A stretch of DNA of 64,000 nt, from assembly GCA_009760855.2 (NCBI GenBank), contig WPIO01000149.1, positions 124,001 through 188,000 of the forward strand, written 5' to 3'. The notes under the pieces were generated by a model. That model was not told where the DNA came from. It worked only from the letters and a program-made list of their open reading frames with translations, and did not search any database. Origin of the DNA: Cristatella mucedo. Its lineage: Eukaryota > Bryozoa > Phylactolaemata > Cristatellidae. The position numbers and the translations under genes were made by a program. This document shows positions 47,659 through 59,874 of this stretch, piece after piece (the stretch's first letter is position 1; each line of letters opens with the position of its first letter).

Positions 47659-47959
47659 CGCTCTCCGACTCTGATCCTTGTGCTGCCCAACTCTAACAAA
47701 CCAACCACAAGTCATTTCAAAGCCGTGCCTTTATTTGCCACGCACCTAAAGCGTGTAACTCTCTACTCGCGACTCACGACGCATATAATCCCATCTGACT
47801 TGACGTCATTTGAACTTGAACTCAGAACGCTCTGGTAAAGTACGGCACGAGCTTTTTAAAAAAGAATCCAGCTTTGTCTCTAGAGTAATGTCTCTCCATT
47901 CTTTTGCAGTAGTGCACTAAGCCATAGGCACTACGTGGGTTCAGCGTTGGAGCGCTTTC

Positions 47960-48570
47960 TACAACGAGCTCAAAACCTAAGCGGCTTTTTGGCGCTCACA
48001 CGATAGCCGGCAGACCCCAACGTTGAGCAAAAACTAGAAAGCGAGAAGCACAGCTGCGTCCGAGGGAAATGCAATCGATGGAATGATAAGCAAGGAGTGG
48101 CAGCTCGGGGCGGCTGGAAAAGATGTGTCACATTCGACAGAAGGAGAATAGATGCCGTTGCGTAAGAATCGTTGAAGCGAGTTCCACAGTCTAGGACATG
48201 CAGAGCGAAATCTTTTGTCACCAGCGGCCTTCAAGTCAAAGAATAAAGCAGTCAATTTATTTACATAGAAGAACTGAGTGCTTTGGAAAGTTAAAACTGG
48301 TTCAGCAGTTGAGCTAGATGTGTAGGAGCCCAGCCACAGTGGGGCCATGTGGGTCAGAATGAGACTACTTCAGTAAGGGTTACACATTGATGAACTTATG
48401 AGATGTTTTCACCAACCTTGTAGCCACATTCCTCATCGGCTGTAGAAATATGCTGGATTTTTTCAATAGCTGATTCAATCCTGCATTGCAATAGTTCAGT
48501 CTAATCAGAACGGGGAAGCTAGTAAAATCTTTAGCCAGTGACCGACCGTAGCAGACTGTTCACCATCTTG
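47960..48570 (-). mobile_element. Old divergent LINE ORF2 C-terminal fragment, copy 2
   Basis: Orthologue of 18350-18960, with the same RLWNSLQRFLRNGIYSPSVE-type translation. Confidence 0.55.
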
Positions 48571-49409
48571 TACGACACACCCTATCACACACCTTGCTGG
48601 CTTTGCACAATGGGCTCCATTTTAATCTGAATCCGGAACCCGCTTGGTCGCATTCGAGGCAGGAGGCCGTGGGTACACTGAAGCAGGAATGACACTCGTC
48701 GGCAACGGCACTGCTGGCTTTAACTGTTTCCCGATAGTGGAGCAAGTGACGTACTCACGAGCATTGGTAAGATATTAGTAACATTAGTTTTTCTCGTGCT
48801 TTTTCTGCGTCTGGGGGCACTGGGTGCACGGTGCTCTCAACGGCTATTAGAATGTCATCGTGCAAGCGTGAGATGCTTTTACGCTCACTTTATGATTTCG
48901 TGTTAACGTGCGGAGCTCAAGTCAAGCCAGCCACTAGCTCACGGATGGAAACATACATCTGAAGAAGTGGCAGCGGACGCTGTACCTACGCTTGTCAAAC
49001 AGTAGTGGACGCGAGGAGCTCACGAAAGTCAGAGCATCAATTCGTCAGATCTTGCTAGCTCAGAATCGTCAGATCTCGTTCCCATCGGAATTTTCAGCTA
49101 ATCATTCCACGGATGCAGCTTTGCTTCGGATTTTAAGCGACTTATTCAACGCTACTCACTAGGGTAAGACCTCTCCGCCTGTACTCCTGTAACCTGTCGG
49201 CTGTATTCGACGCTATCGATGACCCGACCCCTAAGACGGAAGTGCCTCTCCACACGCCTTGGCATCACTTCCTTGCAGCCTGCATCGGCGAAATTCGCGT
49301 TTGGATAATTACAAGCGTGCCACTTTGCAACAGCGGCAATACTGACCTTAAAGCTGTATAGCAACCTGGTCTTATCCAATAGATAATCTAGGTACACTAT
49401 TACAAAACG
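48571..49409. other. Unit tail, copy 2; no gene
   Basis: Counterpart of 20020-20839. About 1 kb of copy 1 (19000-20020), including the second 343-bp unit, has no counterpart here. Confidence 0.5.
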
Positions 49410-49681
49410 GCTTACCTTTAGATGAGCGCGTGTTCTCCATTGTCAAGTTGGCCTACTTTCAGCAAAGGCACTTCGTCAAAATCAGGGCCTGCTTAATTTA
49501 GTACGAGTACGCTAGTCAAGCTAGTTCCTACACTTGTGATATGGCATCTGGATAGCTGCAATTGCGTTAGATCAGGAGTGTGTTCGGGCAATTAGACTGC
49601 AACACGAAGCGGCTCGTCCGATCCGTGAGCGTCGCAGTTGCCACATACGACACCACTTCTCGCCGACCTACACTGGCACCT
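49410..49681 (+). mobile_element. Old LINE 3' fragment, first part, split by a younger LINE
   Basis: Orthologue of the 5' part of 20840-21630. It is interrupted at 49681 and continues at 52949-53480. Confidence 0.75.
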
Positions 49682-52600
49682 AATAATAATAATAATAATA
49701 ATATACTTGATAAAGCACCCTCCGAGAACTTAATCTCTTTCTAGGCGCTTTACATTTGCTGCAAAGGGAAATGTAGTTGAATGGTAAGTAAAATCATGCT
49801 TGAAAAACAAACAAAATGAATATCATGGTTAGGGGTGACATGCACAGGGTCAGCATGCAAATGTGGTTAGTGGCAGCACGCACAGTGTCAGCCCGCAAAG
49901 CACGTGAAGGACGAATCACAGGGACCCACTAAATGCTGTCCTATATAGGTATGTTTTCAAGTTCCTTTTTAATGTGGTCAGGTCAGGGGATGCTCTGACG
50001 AAGGTCGGGAGGGAGTTCCAGGCTTTGGGAGCATACGAACTAAATGCATGGTCTCCAAAGGATTTGAGGTTTGTATGAGGTATTTCTAGACTGTTGGATT
50101 CCGAAAAGCGGGTGGTACGATGATTGGCTTGATGGGGGAGTATGTCGGACAGATAGGCTGGAGCCATAGAATGAAGGAACCTAAAAGTGAGCGACAAAAC
50201 CTTGAAGTCAATCCGTTGCTTGACTGGTAGCCAGTGCAGGTCGGCGAGAAGTGGAGTAATGTGGCAACTGCGACGCTCACGACAGACAAGCCTAGCTGCA
50301 GAGTTTTGCACCAGCTGCAATCGCCTGATCGCACATGCTGGTAGGCCAGTAAGCAGTGAGTTGCAGAAGTCGAGACGAGATGTCACGAATGCATGGACCA
50401 ACTTAGATGTGGTATCCTTATCTAAACAAGCCCGAATTTTAGCAATATTATGAAGCTGAAAATAGGCAGCTTTGACCGTGGAGCTGATATTGTCGTATAA
50501 CGAGAGGTCGCTTTGGAACATGACACCTAGATTTCGAGCTGATTCGACAGGAGATATGCTGGCAGAGCCAATTTTGAGCGTCTGCCTTTTCAAATTTGTG
50601 AATCACACTGGGTTTGCCCATAACTAGTAAGTTAGTTTTGTCATCGTTTAGCTTTAGAAAATTTGCTGCCATCCACGTGCGGATGTCATCAATGCATGCA
50701 GCAAGTGAGTTTAGAGAATTTGAGGTGCTCGAAGGCTGGGAGGGATCAAAGCAAAGGTACAACTGAGTGTCATCCGCATAGAAATGAAAGCCTAGATTGT
50801 GCTAAGCAATCACATCAGCAAGAGGGAGAGTATAAACCGTGAAAAGAACCGGACCTCGCACGGAGCCCTGAGGTACTCCATATTTCAGAGGTACTTCAGA
50901 TGATCTTTGTCCATTCACGTCAATACTCTGGAGTCTCCCACTGAGATAGGACCTGAACCACTGCAGAGCAGTGCCAGTGATGCCCAGGCGAGATGAGAGG
51001 CGCTCTAGAAGAACTTTGTGATCGATGGTGTCAAAAGCTGCCGAAAGATCGAGCAAAACAAGCAGAGACACTCTACCCTTGTCTGCATTCCTAAGTAGGT
51101 CGTTGTATATCCTAAGTAATGCTGACTCTGTGGAGTGATCAGCTCTAAAGCCAGACTGGAACTTACTAGCAAGGTGTGAGGTTTCGATATGTGAGTTTAG
51201 CTGGTCTGCCACGACCCGTTCCAGTGTCTTTGATAGAAATGGTAGAAGGGAGACTGGGCGGTAGTTGCTCAAGTTCTCTTGATCTAGTGTTGCTTTCTTG
51301 AGAAGTGGCCTGACTACAGCTTTTTAGAAAGGTGCTGGGACCTGACCTCAGGCTAATGACATATTAACGATGTTGGTTATGCATGGCAGCAGCAGATCAA
51401 TGCAACGTAGGAGCAGGACAGTGGGAATAGGGTCCAGAGGACTTGTTGTCTTCTTTGATTGAGATACGAACTTTAGGACTAGATCACTAGTGACCTGCTT
51501 AAATGCAGACATTGAGGTGCAGCCAGGAACCGAGGAACAGCATTCTAGTGGGGAGGTCGTCATCGCAGGGGTGGATTCCCTGATCTTGTCTATCTTCTGC
51601 ACAAAGAATCGAGAGAAGCGATCGGCTAGATCATCACAAGGATCATCAGGTAAGGAGCTAATCTGGGAACGGTTGAGGAGATGGTTTATTGCCGACATCA
51701 GCATTTTTGGATTGTGCATCTGTGATTCAACAATGTTCCTATAGAAGCTAGACTTGGCATTTGCTAGGATCGATTGGTACGACTTACAGTAGTCTTCATA
51801 TGCCTGTCGATGGACAGTTAATCCGGATCTTTTGTATGCTTTTTCAAGCTTTCGTATACGTATAGTAGACCTGGCTAGTTTAATGTCTGTGGTAAACCAT
51901 AGGCCGTCTGGGCGGGGGCGCACAGTTTGCTTTGTCAGAGGTGCAAACTCGTCGAGCGTGTCAGCTGGTGTCGTGTTTTAGCTATCTACCAATGATGACA
52001 GATCGGAGGGAGGACTGAGCAGCAGAGGTGAAGCAGATATTCTCGCACGGACAGCATCGATGTCAAGTGTCTTGAGGTTTCGTGATTCACAGGTTATTTT
52101 AGAGGAGGATGTGGGCACACACTGTAGATTGAATGAGATCTGCATGTGGTCAGATAAGCAGGATTTGGTAATAATTGGTGATGACAAAGTGCAGTTGTAT
52201 GAGAAGATCTGGTCGAGTGTGTGACCCTTGATGTGGGTAGGGCCATGCTCATGAGCCACAAGAGACAATGAGTCAGTCAATGCACAAAATTCGGTGCTGA
52301 AAGCGTCAGATAAGTTATCAAAGTGAACGTTGAAATCACCCATAACGAGGAAGGATCGATTTCTTGCACACAGAATCGAAATGAGATCGGAGAAATCTGA
52401 GATAAAGGAGGATTTGGTAACTGGTGGGCGATAGACTACTGCCACTATCAGTAGCTTGTTTTCGGGTGAGACCAAGACAATTGATTCAAAAGACTGCTTC
52501 GAGGGTACTGCAAATGGCTTGAAGTTGAATTTCGAGCGCACGATAATAGCAACTCCACCTCCAGTTTTGATTGATCTAGGGGTGTGAAAGAACGAGAAAC

Positions 52601-52948
52601 CGGATGGAGTAGCGTCTTTAATTTTCGGGCAGTTTATCGATTTCAGCCAGGTTTCAGTTAGGGTGAGCAGGTCGATACCGTTTTCGGAAATGAGGTCGCT
52701 TACTACTAGAGGTTTATTGCACATTGAGCGAGGATTCCAAAGGCAAGCGTTAAGTCTGGCCGATGGAGTTACAACAGGCCTGATGACCACTAAGTTAGAG
52801 AGGTTTACAGTGACGCATGTGGGGGAGCGGGCTGAGCGGTTCGAGACAATGCTAGGAATACCAAACGAGCGGGTACTCAGCTCGCAGTTCCCGCCCAACG
52901 AGCGGCGTCTGAGCTGGCGGTTCCGGCCACCGCGGCGGCTACAGGGTG
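49682..52948 (-). mobile_element. Young L2-type LINE with endonuclease and RT, copy 2 only
   Basis: A 3.27-kb insertion on the minus strand, ending in an ATT tail (reversed at 49682-49702). The flanks CTGGCACCT and TGGTCCT correspond to the single CTGGCTCCT of the empty site in copy 1 (about 21102-21112), indicating a target duplication of about 7 bp with mutations. It carries the endonuclease, RT, C-terminal region and 3' UTR but no ORF1. It is the longest family member in the window. Confidence 0.95.
49916..52948 (-). pseudogene. LINE ORF2: APE-type endonuclease plus reverse transcriptase, broken
   Basis: The endonuclease nicks chromosomal DNA and RT extends from the nick on LINE RNA. The endonuclease part is 51978-52898 (TTG start, but the frame stays open and Arg-rich to the element's 5' end). 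Visible motifs, numbered from that start, are WNPRSM (54-59), TETWL (81-85), GGGVAI (113-118), VYRPP (155-159), GDFN (187-190), TLD (227-229) and SDH (249-251). These are the usual APE catalytic positions. RT motifs follow in the same frame: NYRPVSLLPFLSK, LVLLDLSAAFDTIDH, GVPQGSV and YADD at 50769-50780. Breaks: stops at 51978-51980, 51348-51350, 51324-51326 and 50802-50804, and a frameshift near 50590. The C-terminal domain (49916-50593) is intact in its own frame. Confidence 0.95.
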
Positions 52949-53480
52949 CTGGTCCTAGTCAAGCAACGCATTGACTACAAGGTTTTACCCTCACGTTGAG
53001 GTCCGTACGTTCTTTTGCTCCAGGCCTATCCATCAGATCTACAGCCCCACCAGGCTAAGCTTTGTACCACCTGCTTTTCCTAATCTAATCGTTCAACTAT
53101 ACTTCGTACAAATCTCAAATCCTTTGGAGACAATGCCTTTAGTTGGTATGCTCCCGAATTCTGGAACTCACTCCCGACACGTCACGAAATCTCCTGAATG
53201 TCGTCACGTGTCGGGAGTGAGTTACATCATCTGACGAATGTCGGCGTCACGACATCTCCGAGTTGACCACCTTAAAAAAGTACGAACGCATCCATCGATA
53301 GCAGCATATAGTGGGTCTCTGTGATTCGACCTTTATGTGCTTGTCTGTGCTGACACTGCTCATGCTACCACCAACCTCACTTGCATGCTGACCCGGTGCA
53401 TGTCACCCCTAGCCATTTTTATTCTTGCTGAGTGAGCATGCTACCATGAACCATTTGATCGTGCTTCCTGCAGCCCAACT
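52949..53480 (+). mobile_element. Old LINE 3' fragment, second part
   Basis: Continuation of 49410-49681 after the younger LINE. Matches 21105-21630 of copy 1. Confidence 0.75.
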
Positions 53481-53487
53481 TATGTGT

Positions 53488-53546
53488 GTATATATATATA
53501 TATATCTATTTGTATCTATGTATATAGATATATATATATATATATA
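53488..53546. repeat. Interrupted (TA)n tract, copy 2
   Basis: Short TA runs with CTATTTGTATCTATG interruption, at the place of the long TA tract of copy 1. Confidence 0.9.
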
Positions 53547-53693
53547 ATCCTAGCTGATTAAACAGCCTCTTTTTGTATAGCGACAGAAGAGCCTTTACGG
53601 CTATCACCACCGCTTGCAGTGGCGATACAGAATCGCCCACCACAGGAATCGAACCCACGACCTCGGGACCGAGGTCGTGAAAGCAACCGCCTT
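53547..53693 (-). mobile_element. tRNA-derived SINE family B, truncated at its head, copy 2 only
   Basis: The minus strand reads box B-like GGTTCGATTCC followed by the same body as 54136-54321, down to GGCTGTTTAATCAGCTAGGAT. The box A end is cut off at 53693, where a family A SINE begins. Absent from copy 1. Confidence 0.8.
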
Positions 53694-53696
53694 TAT

Positions 53697-53835
53697 ATAT
53701 AATTCATTGTATAGCGCCCCAAGAGAACTTAATCTCTATTCAGGCGCTTCACATATGCCTCGGGGCTCAAGCCCACGACCTCAGCCAGACCTTGGTTGGG
53801 GTGAGCACCTTAACCGCTGGACCAAACCAGCTCGA
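53697..53835 (-). mobile_element. tRNA-derived SINE family A, copy 2
   Basis: Orthologue of 21797-21924, with the tail GGGGCGCTATACAATGAATT intact on the minus strand. It does not form the 82-bp palindrome seen in copy 1. Confidence 0.78.
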
Positions 53836-53876
53836 ATGTTTTTGCTTATTTCGGTCAACCAGAACATGTGTCACTA

Positions 53877-54035
53877 AGCCTTGGTTTAGCCCAGGGATTA
53901 AAGTGCTCGCTTTTCCGATCGAGGAGAAGGTGATTCCGGTTGCGGCCGAGGTCTTGGGCTCGACCTCTGCGGCATATCAGAAGCCTCTGGATAGAGATTC
54001 AGTTCTCTTAGGGCACTATATAGATGAACGCCTTA
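53877..54035 (+). mobile_element. tRNA-derived SINE, family A-like, copy 2
   Basis: Orthologue of 21969-22122. Confidence 0.65.
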
Positions 54036-54135
54036 ACTTACCCAGCCTGCTTGTGTCGATGGGATGCAGCATGTGCCAACTGCAGCTGTATGTAAATTTC
54101 ATGCTCAGTATATAATTGTCATGATCAAGGCATTC

Positions 54136-54321
54136 GGTGAGCCGTGATGGCACACTAGGTAAGGCGTTTGCTTTCACAACCTCGGTCGCGAGGTCGTGGG
54201 TTCGATTCCTGCAGTGAGCGATTCTTTATCGCCACTGCAAGCGGTGGTGATCGTTGTAACGGCTCTACTGTCGCTATTCAAAAAGAGGCTGTTTAATCAG
54301 CTAGGATTTTTTTATTTATTT
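54136..54321 (+). mobile_element. Young tRNA-derived SINE family B insertion, copy 2 only
   Basis: Box A-like GATGGCACACTAGGTAAGG and a full-consensus box B GGTTCGATTCC are followed by a non-tRNA body and a (TTTA)n tail. A target duplication ATTC flanks it (54132-54135 and 54322-54325). Copy 1 has the empty site at about 22223-22230. The tail differs from that of family A, so a different LINE partner is likely. Confidence 0.9.
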
Positions 54322-54712
54322 ATTCTACCAAATCCAGATCAGTTCTTCCTCGGCCGCTGCTTCCTCTCTTTTGTCAGGAGGCACTCCTAGTGGTACCCCA
54401 GCTGCTGGCTCTACTACTCTAGCTCACGTGTTTCTCATAGTTTGCCATCAATCCCAAAGCCTGGAAATCACTGCTGATGCATATCACAACGTCCCCTGAC
54501 ATGGTGACATTTAAAAAGAAGCTTAAAATGCACCTTTTTATTACAGCATTTGGTCGGTCTTTGTGACCCGCCCTATGTGTGCACGTGCATTCTTATACTA
54601 TGCCTGCTGCTTGCAGACGTTACCACCGAACATTTGGTAATGCAGCATCTGTAAAGTGCCCAGAGAGAGAATCAGTTCTCTGGGGGTGCTATATAAATGT
54701 ATTAATATTAAT
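54322..54712 (+). mobile_element. Older L2-type LINE 3' fragment, copy 2
   Basis: Orthologue of 22226-22600, with the 3' tail hairpin and TATATAAATGTATTAATATTAATG present. Confidence 0.65.
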
Positions 54713-55347
54713 GATTTTTTAATATCTCTTTGAAAATTGATTCTGCAAACTGAAATTCGACGACTGACTCGACGAAAGCGGATTTTACACAGACGAGCAT
54801 AGCGCCCACGGACAGTCGAGGTGCTGAAGCTCCGTCCGACGTACTAGCAGTTTCAAAAGGCTTGAATCAGGACCTTAAGGTAAATTTACTACAGCGAATG
54901 GGGGTAAGCTCCACCCCCACCTTACCTCCTTCCTTTTGTGCAACTTGGGAAGCTCTCCGGAGAGCAGAGATCACCCACTTCATATGTGTCAAGACCCCGA
55001 GGGTAAATGGAGTAAGCACCGTCCCACCGAACACCCAGCCCGATCTCCCACGCTGACTTCGTGGGAAGCTCTCAGAGAGCGAATGCCAACCGGGAGTTTT
55101 AGCGACAGCCTACATCAACTGCACGACCCCAGCCAAGTTGCCCCTACCAGCCACCGGTACTCCATGGGGGCGTGAGTGTAGCGGCTAGCGCGTGTGCCGT
55201 CTAGCTTGGCAGCTGGCACGCGAGCTTTATGCCGGCCGTTGGCGCACAACCAACGTGCGGCAGAATGCCGTAGCCTTCGGTGATCGATGGGCTCTGCTGA
55301 ATGGTGGGACTGGAGGGGCTAACTAGGGGGAGGGGCATCATGACCCT
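54713..55347. other. Junction block before copy 3
   Basis: 54880-55347 matches 22610-23091. The part 54713-54880 has no counterpart in copy 1, which jumps from the LINE tail to the junction at about 22600. No gene. Confidence 0.5.
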
Positions 55348-57700
55348 GTGACCGGCCAGCACACACTCCAGTCCGAAAATACAGTCGAAACGGAACTGTA
55401 CTGTCAGTTCGATCAGAGGGCTACAGGAGACACACCGCTGGTTGGACTCCTGATCAGCTTAACAATTACCATTGACCTTCTAGGCAAGCCTAGCGCTGGT
55501 GCGACGGTTTACGATTGAGGTCAAGCTGTGATATTAGCAGGCTCCGAAGTGGCTACGATCGGTTCAGGGAGAAATAGCACTTCTCACCTCAATTCGTTGG
55601 TCAAGGCTAAGGCACCACCCACACCTGCACGTCCTTACCAGCCGCTTCTACGCTCCCACTAGCAACACCATAAACTCTTACTTCTAAAGCTGCAAATCGG
55701 GCTTCTTCTTCTTCGTCCCGATTTCAACACAGTCGCAGACTCTGCGATAGCCTGCACTTGGGTTACATAGGCCACCCTATCGTCCTTGACACCTTCTAGA
55801 TTAACAGTAGTAAGTTCGTGCCTGCTGCCTTTATTAGCACGCTCAATTTCCAGCCGCAAACCAGTGTCAGCAGTACTCTCTCGGCTGACTTCCTCGTCGC
55901 CACGAAATGTCCAGCAGACAGTTTTGACTGCTGCTTCAGATGGTGACGTACCTCTGGCTTGAGGATATTCGTGCTCCTATGACTACTACTTTTAAATGCT
56001 GCTGTGCTGCTCGGTCATCGGTACTGCATCGGGACACACGTGGCCCGTGCATTCGCGCATAATTCGCATCAGGGACAAACGATACTCTCCGTCAATTTAC
56101 ATTATTTTAATTGAGCACGCATCAATTCAATTCAATCATCAGGCATCACTTTGTTCGTAAAAGTGTTCAGCCAGGAATTATTCTGATCCCCGAGGGTTGG
56201 GCCGAATGAAGCTACTTGGTCATGCACACTTGCTAATAAAGAATTCCCTCTTTCAGGTTCAACTATCACCAACAGAGTGTCGAGCATCAAGTCGAGTACA
56301 AGACGACCGTTGACGGTCCTCAGCAATCATCGTTCGTTTTCCGAAACCGATACGTTATTAACTGTGCTTAGCGGCCTCCATGTGCGGACGGAACTAGGCC
56401 ACGAACACACAGCCTCGTATAGGCGCTGGTCTTAGCTTCACCATTAGTATCTTTCCCTCAACTCGATCTTCAGTATAAGAGAGCACGCCAGCAACGGTAA
56501 GAGGCGTGGCCGCTAATCTTGGCGTTCTTTCTTAACCATAACCGCCAGGGCAGTGGATGCAAAGAGTAGTGCTTTCTGCATCTGCTTTATCAGCAGTTTT
56601 GACTTTTCCGAGCGTTCAATAAAGTTTCGCGATCGCTTTTAGTTCCAGCGATCGATATTAAGGCAAGGGCATCAAGGGTGCTTCCGCTGGTTTCGTGCCA
56701 AATTGTTCCAGCGTCAATGTAAGTGCTCGTACGTGAGCTCGAAATCTGCTCGATCGCAGTTTTCCAAACTAAAGCGAATGCTAATCAAGTAGCACAAGGC
56801 AGGGATCGCTTGCACTTTGCTGAAAGCTTGGAGGGGAGTTTCGTTCCCCCACCCGAGGACCGTACTTTCGAACCTCCTCGACGTAGAACCCACCACCGGG
56901 AGCGGGAGCTGCGTCCTGGTGCTTCCTCATTGCCTTTCGAGAGCGAACCACTGCTTTGACGACAGTTTCAAACTAGGCATAGTAATAAATTTATATTGCC
57001 TACAAAATAGTACTGGCGACAAGTATGTGAGAGGAAGCTCTCGCGTTCAGCTTCATTGCAGCATATATAATTGGGCAATGGGTGGACATGCGCACTTAAG
57101 CGGCACTTGTCGCGAGCCGGTTCCATTTTCGACGCTTTCTACAGGTACACGGTGTTACACTGGTATTTTGACAGCTAGCAGTGATGGGTAGCGGTCGAGC
57201 TATTGGCGATGCGGCATCCTCGAACCAGCCAAGCGGCGGTATGACTAATCGGGATTCGCAAGGTCTAAAAGGTGAGGTTAATGAAGGATTTGCCCTGACG
57301 ATCTGAAGTACGAAATAGCCGTATATCTCAGCATACTGGTTCGCCAGCATCGGGCGGCCGGTACAGTATCTGTTGCCTCTAGTTGCCATCTCAGCGTCTC
57401 GAACGATGTGCACTCCGCGATATAAATAACGAAAATCATGTGTGGATATGCGCTCGCAGCCTTAATTAGTTGTGCAAGCTACCACCTGTTGCTGTGCATT
57501 TTGCAAGAGAAGCTGGTTTCTCTCCTGACTATTCTCGTTTAGCGGATGGACTACGAACAAAGGCGGGATGTTGGTGAGGCACTCGTATAAGTGCTCCGTC
57601 TACTGCAGTTAAAAATTATTTATTATGTGCACCTGCTTGCTGAAATGTGTGTGTGTGTGCCCTACTGGTCTCCAGTCAGGCTAACATTATATATCTACAG

Positions 57701-57703
<3 letters not shown>
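55348..57703. other. Unit head, copy 3; no gene recognised
   Basis: Counterpart of 1-2366 and 23092-25457, with a small deletion near 55500. Confidence 0.6.

Positions 57704-57736
<33 letters not shown>
57704..57736. repeat. (TA)n microsatellite, copy 3
   Basis: TA run at the same place as in the other copies. Confidence 0.95.
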
Positions 57737-57739
<3 letters not shown>

Positions 57740-58214
57740 TTAATATATATTTTCCCCCATCGAATCGTACCAAAAGCAGTTCGTTTACGACTTAATTGCC
57801 GTTCCAGTAACTTCTCTTCATTTGCCTGTCTCACGCTCAGCTAGCTGAACCCTTTGCACTTGAGTTGACCCGATTCTATCGGCTAAGAGTAAGAAAACTC
57901 TGCGTTTTCTACGCTTACGCTCGCTCAATTCAGGTCAATGTCCATCTGTCGAAACGAAATTCGTGAGTGACGCCCACAATCATATACACGCATGCTCGCA
58001 CACATGCACACACACAAACACACTAGCTTCCTCTGTCTCAGTATCGCTCTCTGTCTCGGTCTTTATCTCTGTATCGGTTCGTCTGGTAGATTTTCTATTT
58101 TTGTCTTATCTTCGTGTCTCAATCCTACATGTGTCTGTCTTTTTTCTCTTTCCCTTTCTCCTTGCCTTTCCCACCTCGTACTTTTCTTTTCCTTGTCTCT
58201 TTTTTGTCTATTTA

Positions 58215-58478
<264 letters not shown>

Positions 58479-58693
58479 CTCTCTCTCTCTCTCTCTCTCT
58501 CCCCATCGTTCACTTCACTCTGTCAGCTCCAACATTGTATAAGCGTCTCTCCCTAAATTTATTAATCTTTTTGTCACTTGTTTCCCTATCCCTTTTGATT
58601 TGTCTCCTTCTGTCATTGGTTTTTGGCTTCCATCTCGTTCTCCTTGCTTTCCTCCACCTCATCCTCGCCCATTCACTATTCACATTCCCGACG

Positions 58694-58694
<1 letters not shown>

Positions 58695-58769
<75 letters not shown>

Positions 58770-58880
58770 ATCTCTCGATGTCTCTCTCTCTCCCTCTCTC
58801 TCTCTCTCTCTTTCTCTCCCTCTCTCTCTCTCTCTCACTCGCTCTGTGTCTCTTTCTTTCTCTCTGCTCTCGCTCTCTCC

Positions 58881-58923
<43 letters not shown>

Positions 58924-58931
58924 CTTCTCTT

Positions 58932-58995
<64 letters not shown>

Positions 58996-59023
58996 GCTCT
59001 CTCTCTCTCTCTCCTTGTGTCTC
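58695..59023. repeat. Second CT-rich tract, copy 3
   Basis: Longer and purer than in copies 1 and 2. Open frames through it encode only Ser-Leu or Arg-Glu repeats. Confidence 0.95.
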
Positions 59024-59269
59024 TTTTCTCCATCTTACCATATCTCCCTCTTTGCAACCATCTTACTCTCGCACCTGTAAAAAACATTCTAACTGGAAAA
59101 TCACAGGTTGACTTGATTTACTTACCATGTTTGTATTTTACTGCATCACATATAATTTACGAGGTATGTTTGCTAGATGTTCCCGTGTTAACGTGTACAG
59201 CCAATCTCATAATGTTATGATGCTTATAAGAATAATTATTGCGACTGTACCAACATCGTCTGTGCAAGG

Positions 59270-59530
59270 ATGGCGGTTGCTTTTCGTAGACCAGTGAGCA
59301 TGCTGAACCCAACGTCTGTGTGCGGCCCTCCTAGCCTTACCACGTCGCTACTCGACAAGTTGCTAGACAGTAGCACTTTGAATGCTCCTGTCGACTGTCG
59401 ATCAAAGACACGTGTGTGCTCATATTCTCTTCCTTCCTTGTTCTCCTACTCTGTGCTTACTCTGTCCTACTCTGTGCCAATGCTTGCTAGGAGCAGAGAC
59501 AGACGTTCTTGTAGGAGCTTACAGCCTTAA
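59270..59530 (+). CDS. 86-codon open frame, copy 3 version
   Basis: ATG start in the same place and of the same length as in copies 1 and 2. Unknown product, with no recognised domain. Confidence 0.15.
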   Translation: MAVAFRRPVSMLNPTSVCGPPSLTTSLLDKLLDSSTLNAPVDCRSKTRVCSYSLPSLFSYSVLTLSYSVPMLARSRDRRSCRSLQP

Positions 59531-59874
59531 GGTGGCTACGACCCCAAAATGGTTTCTTTCCTGGCGACCACTGAGCAAGCCAAGCTCAGGATTTGGTGCC
59601 TTTGGAAATCTCCTGTAAAATCTGTGTATGCTGCGTTGCTCTTCATGTCTGTGGCTCTGTAGCACAGACTTGCAGAGGCCTGACTTGAACGGCTTATAGG
59701 CCGTTGACGACTCGGTCAAAATCACCGAGCAAGCGAGTAGCTCCTGTCGAACCGACACCGTTCAGAACTAATTGCAGGCCATTGGTGAATTCTCGTCCTC
59801 CGTTTCCTCTGTTCCACTAAGTTGGGCAGTAAAAAAGGGGCAGCTGTATCTTTTTGAGGTAAAATTTTGGACTA

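Larger units (their letters stand above)
23092..55347 (+). repeat. Tandem array copy 2 (about 32.3 kb, the only fully bounded copy with a complete right arm)
   Basis: This copy aligns block by block with copy 1 from 23092 to 55347. Extra length comes from a block at 27290-28115, about 550 bp near 30948-31500, a SINE at 33613, a LINE at 36994-39124, the segment 42880-47785, a LINE at 49682-52948, and a SINE at 54136. It lacks about 950 bp present in copies 1 and 3 (5358-6313 in copy 1) and most of the first long CT tract. Confidence 0.9.
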
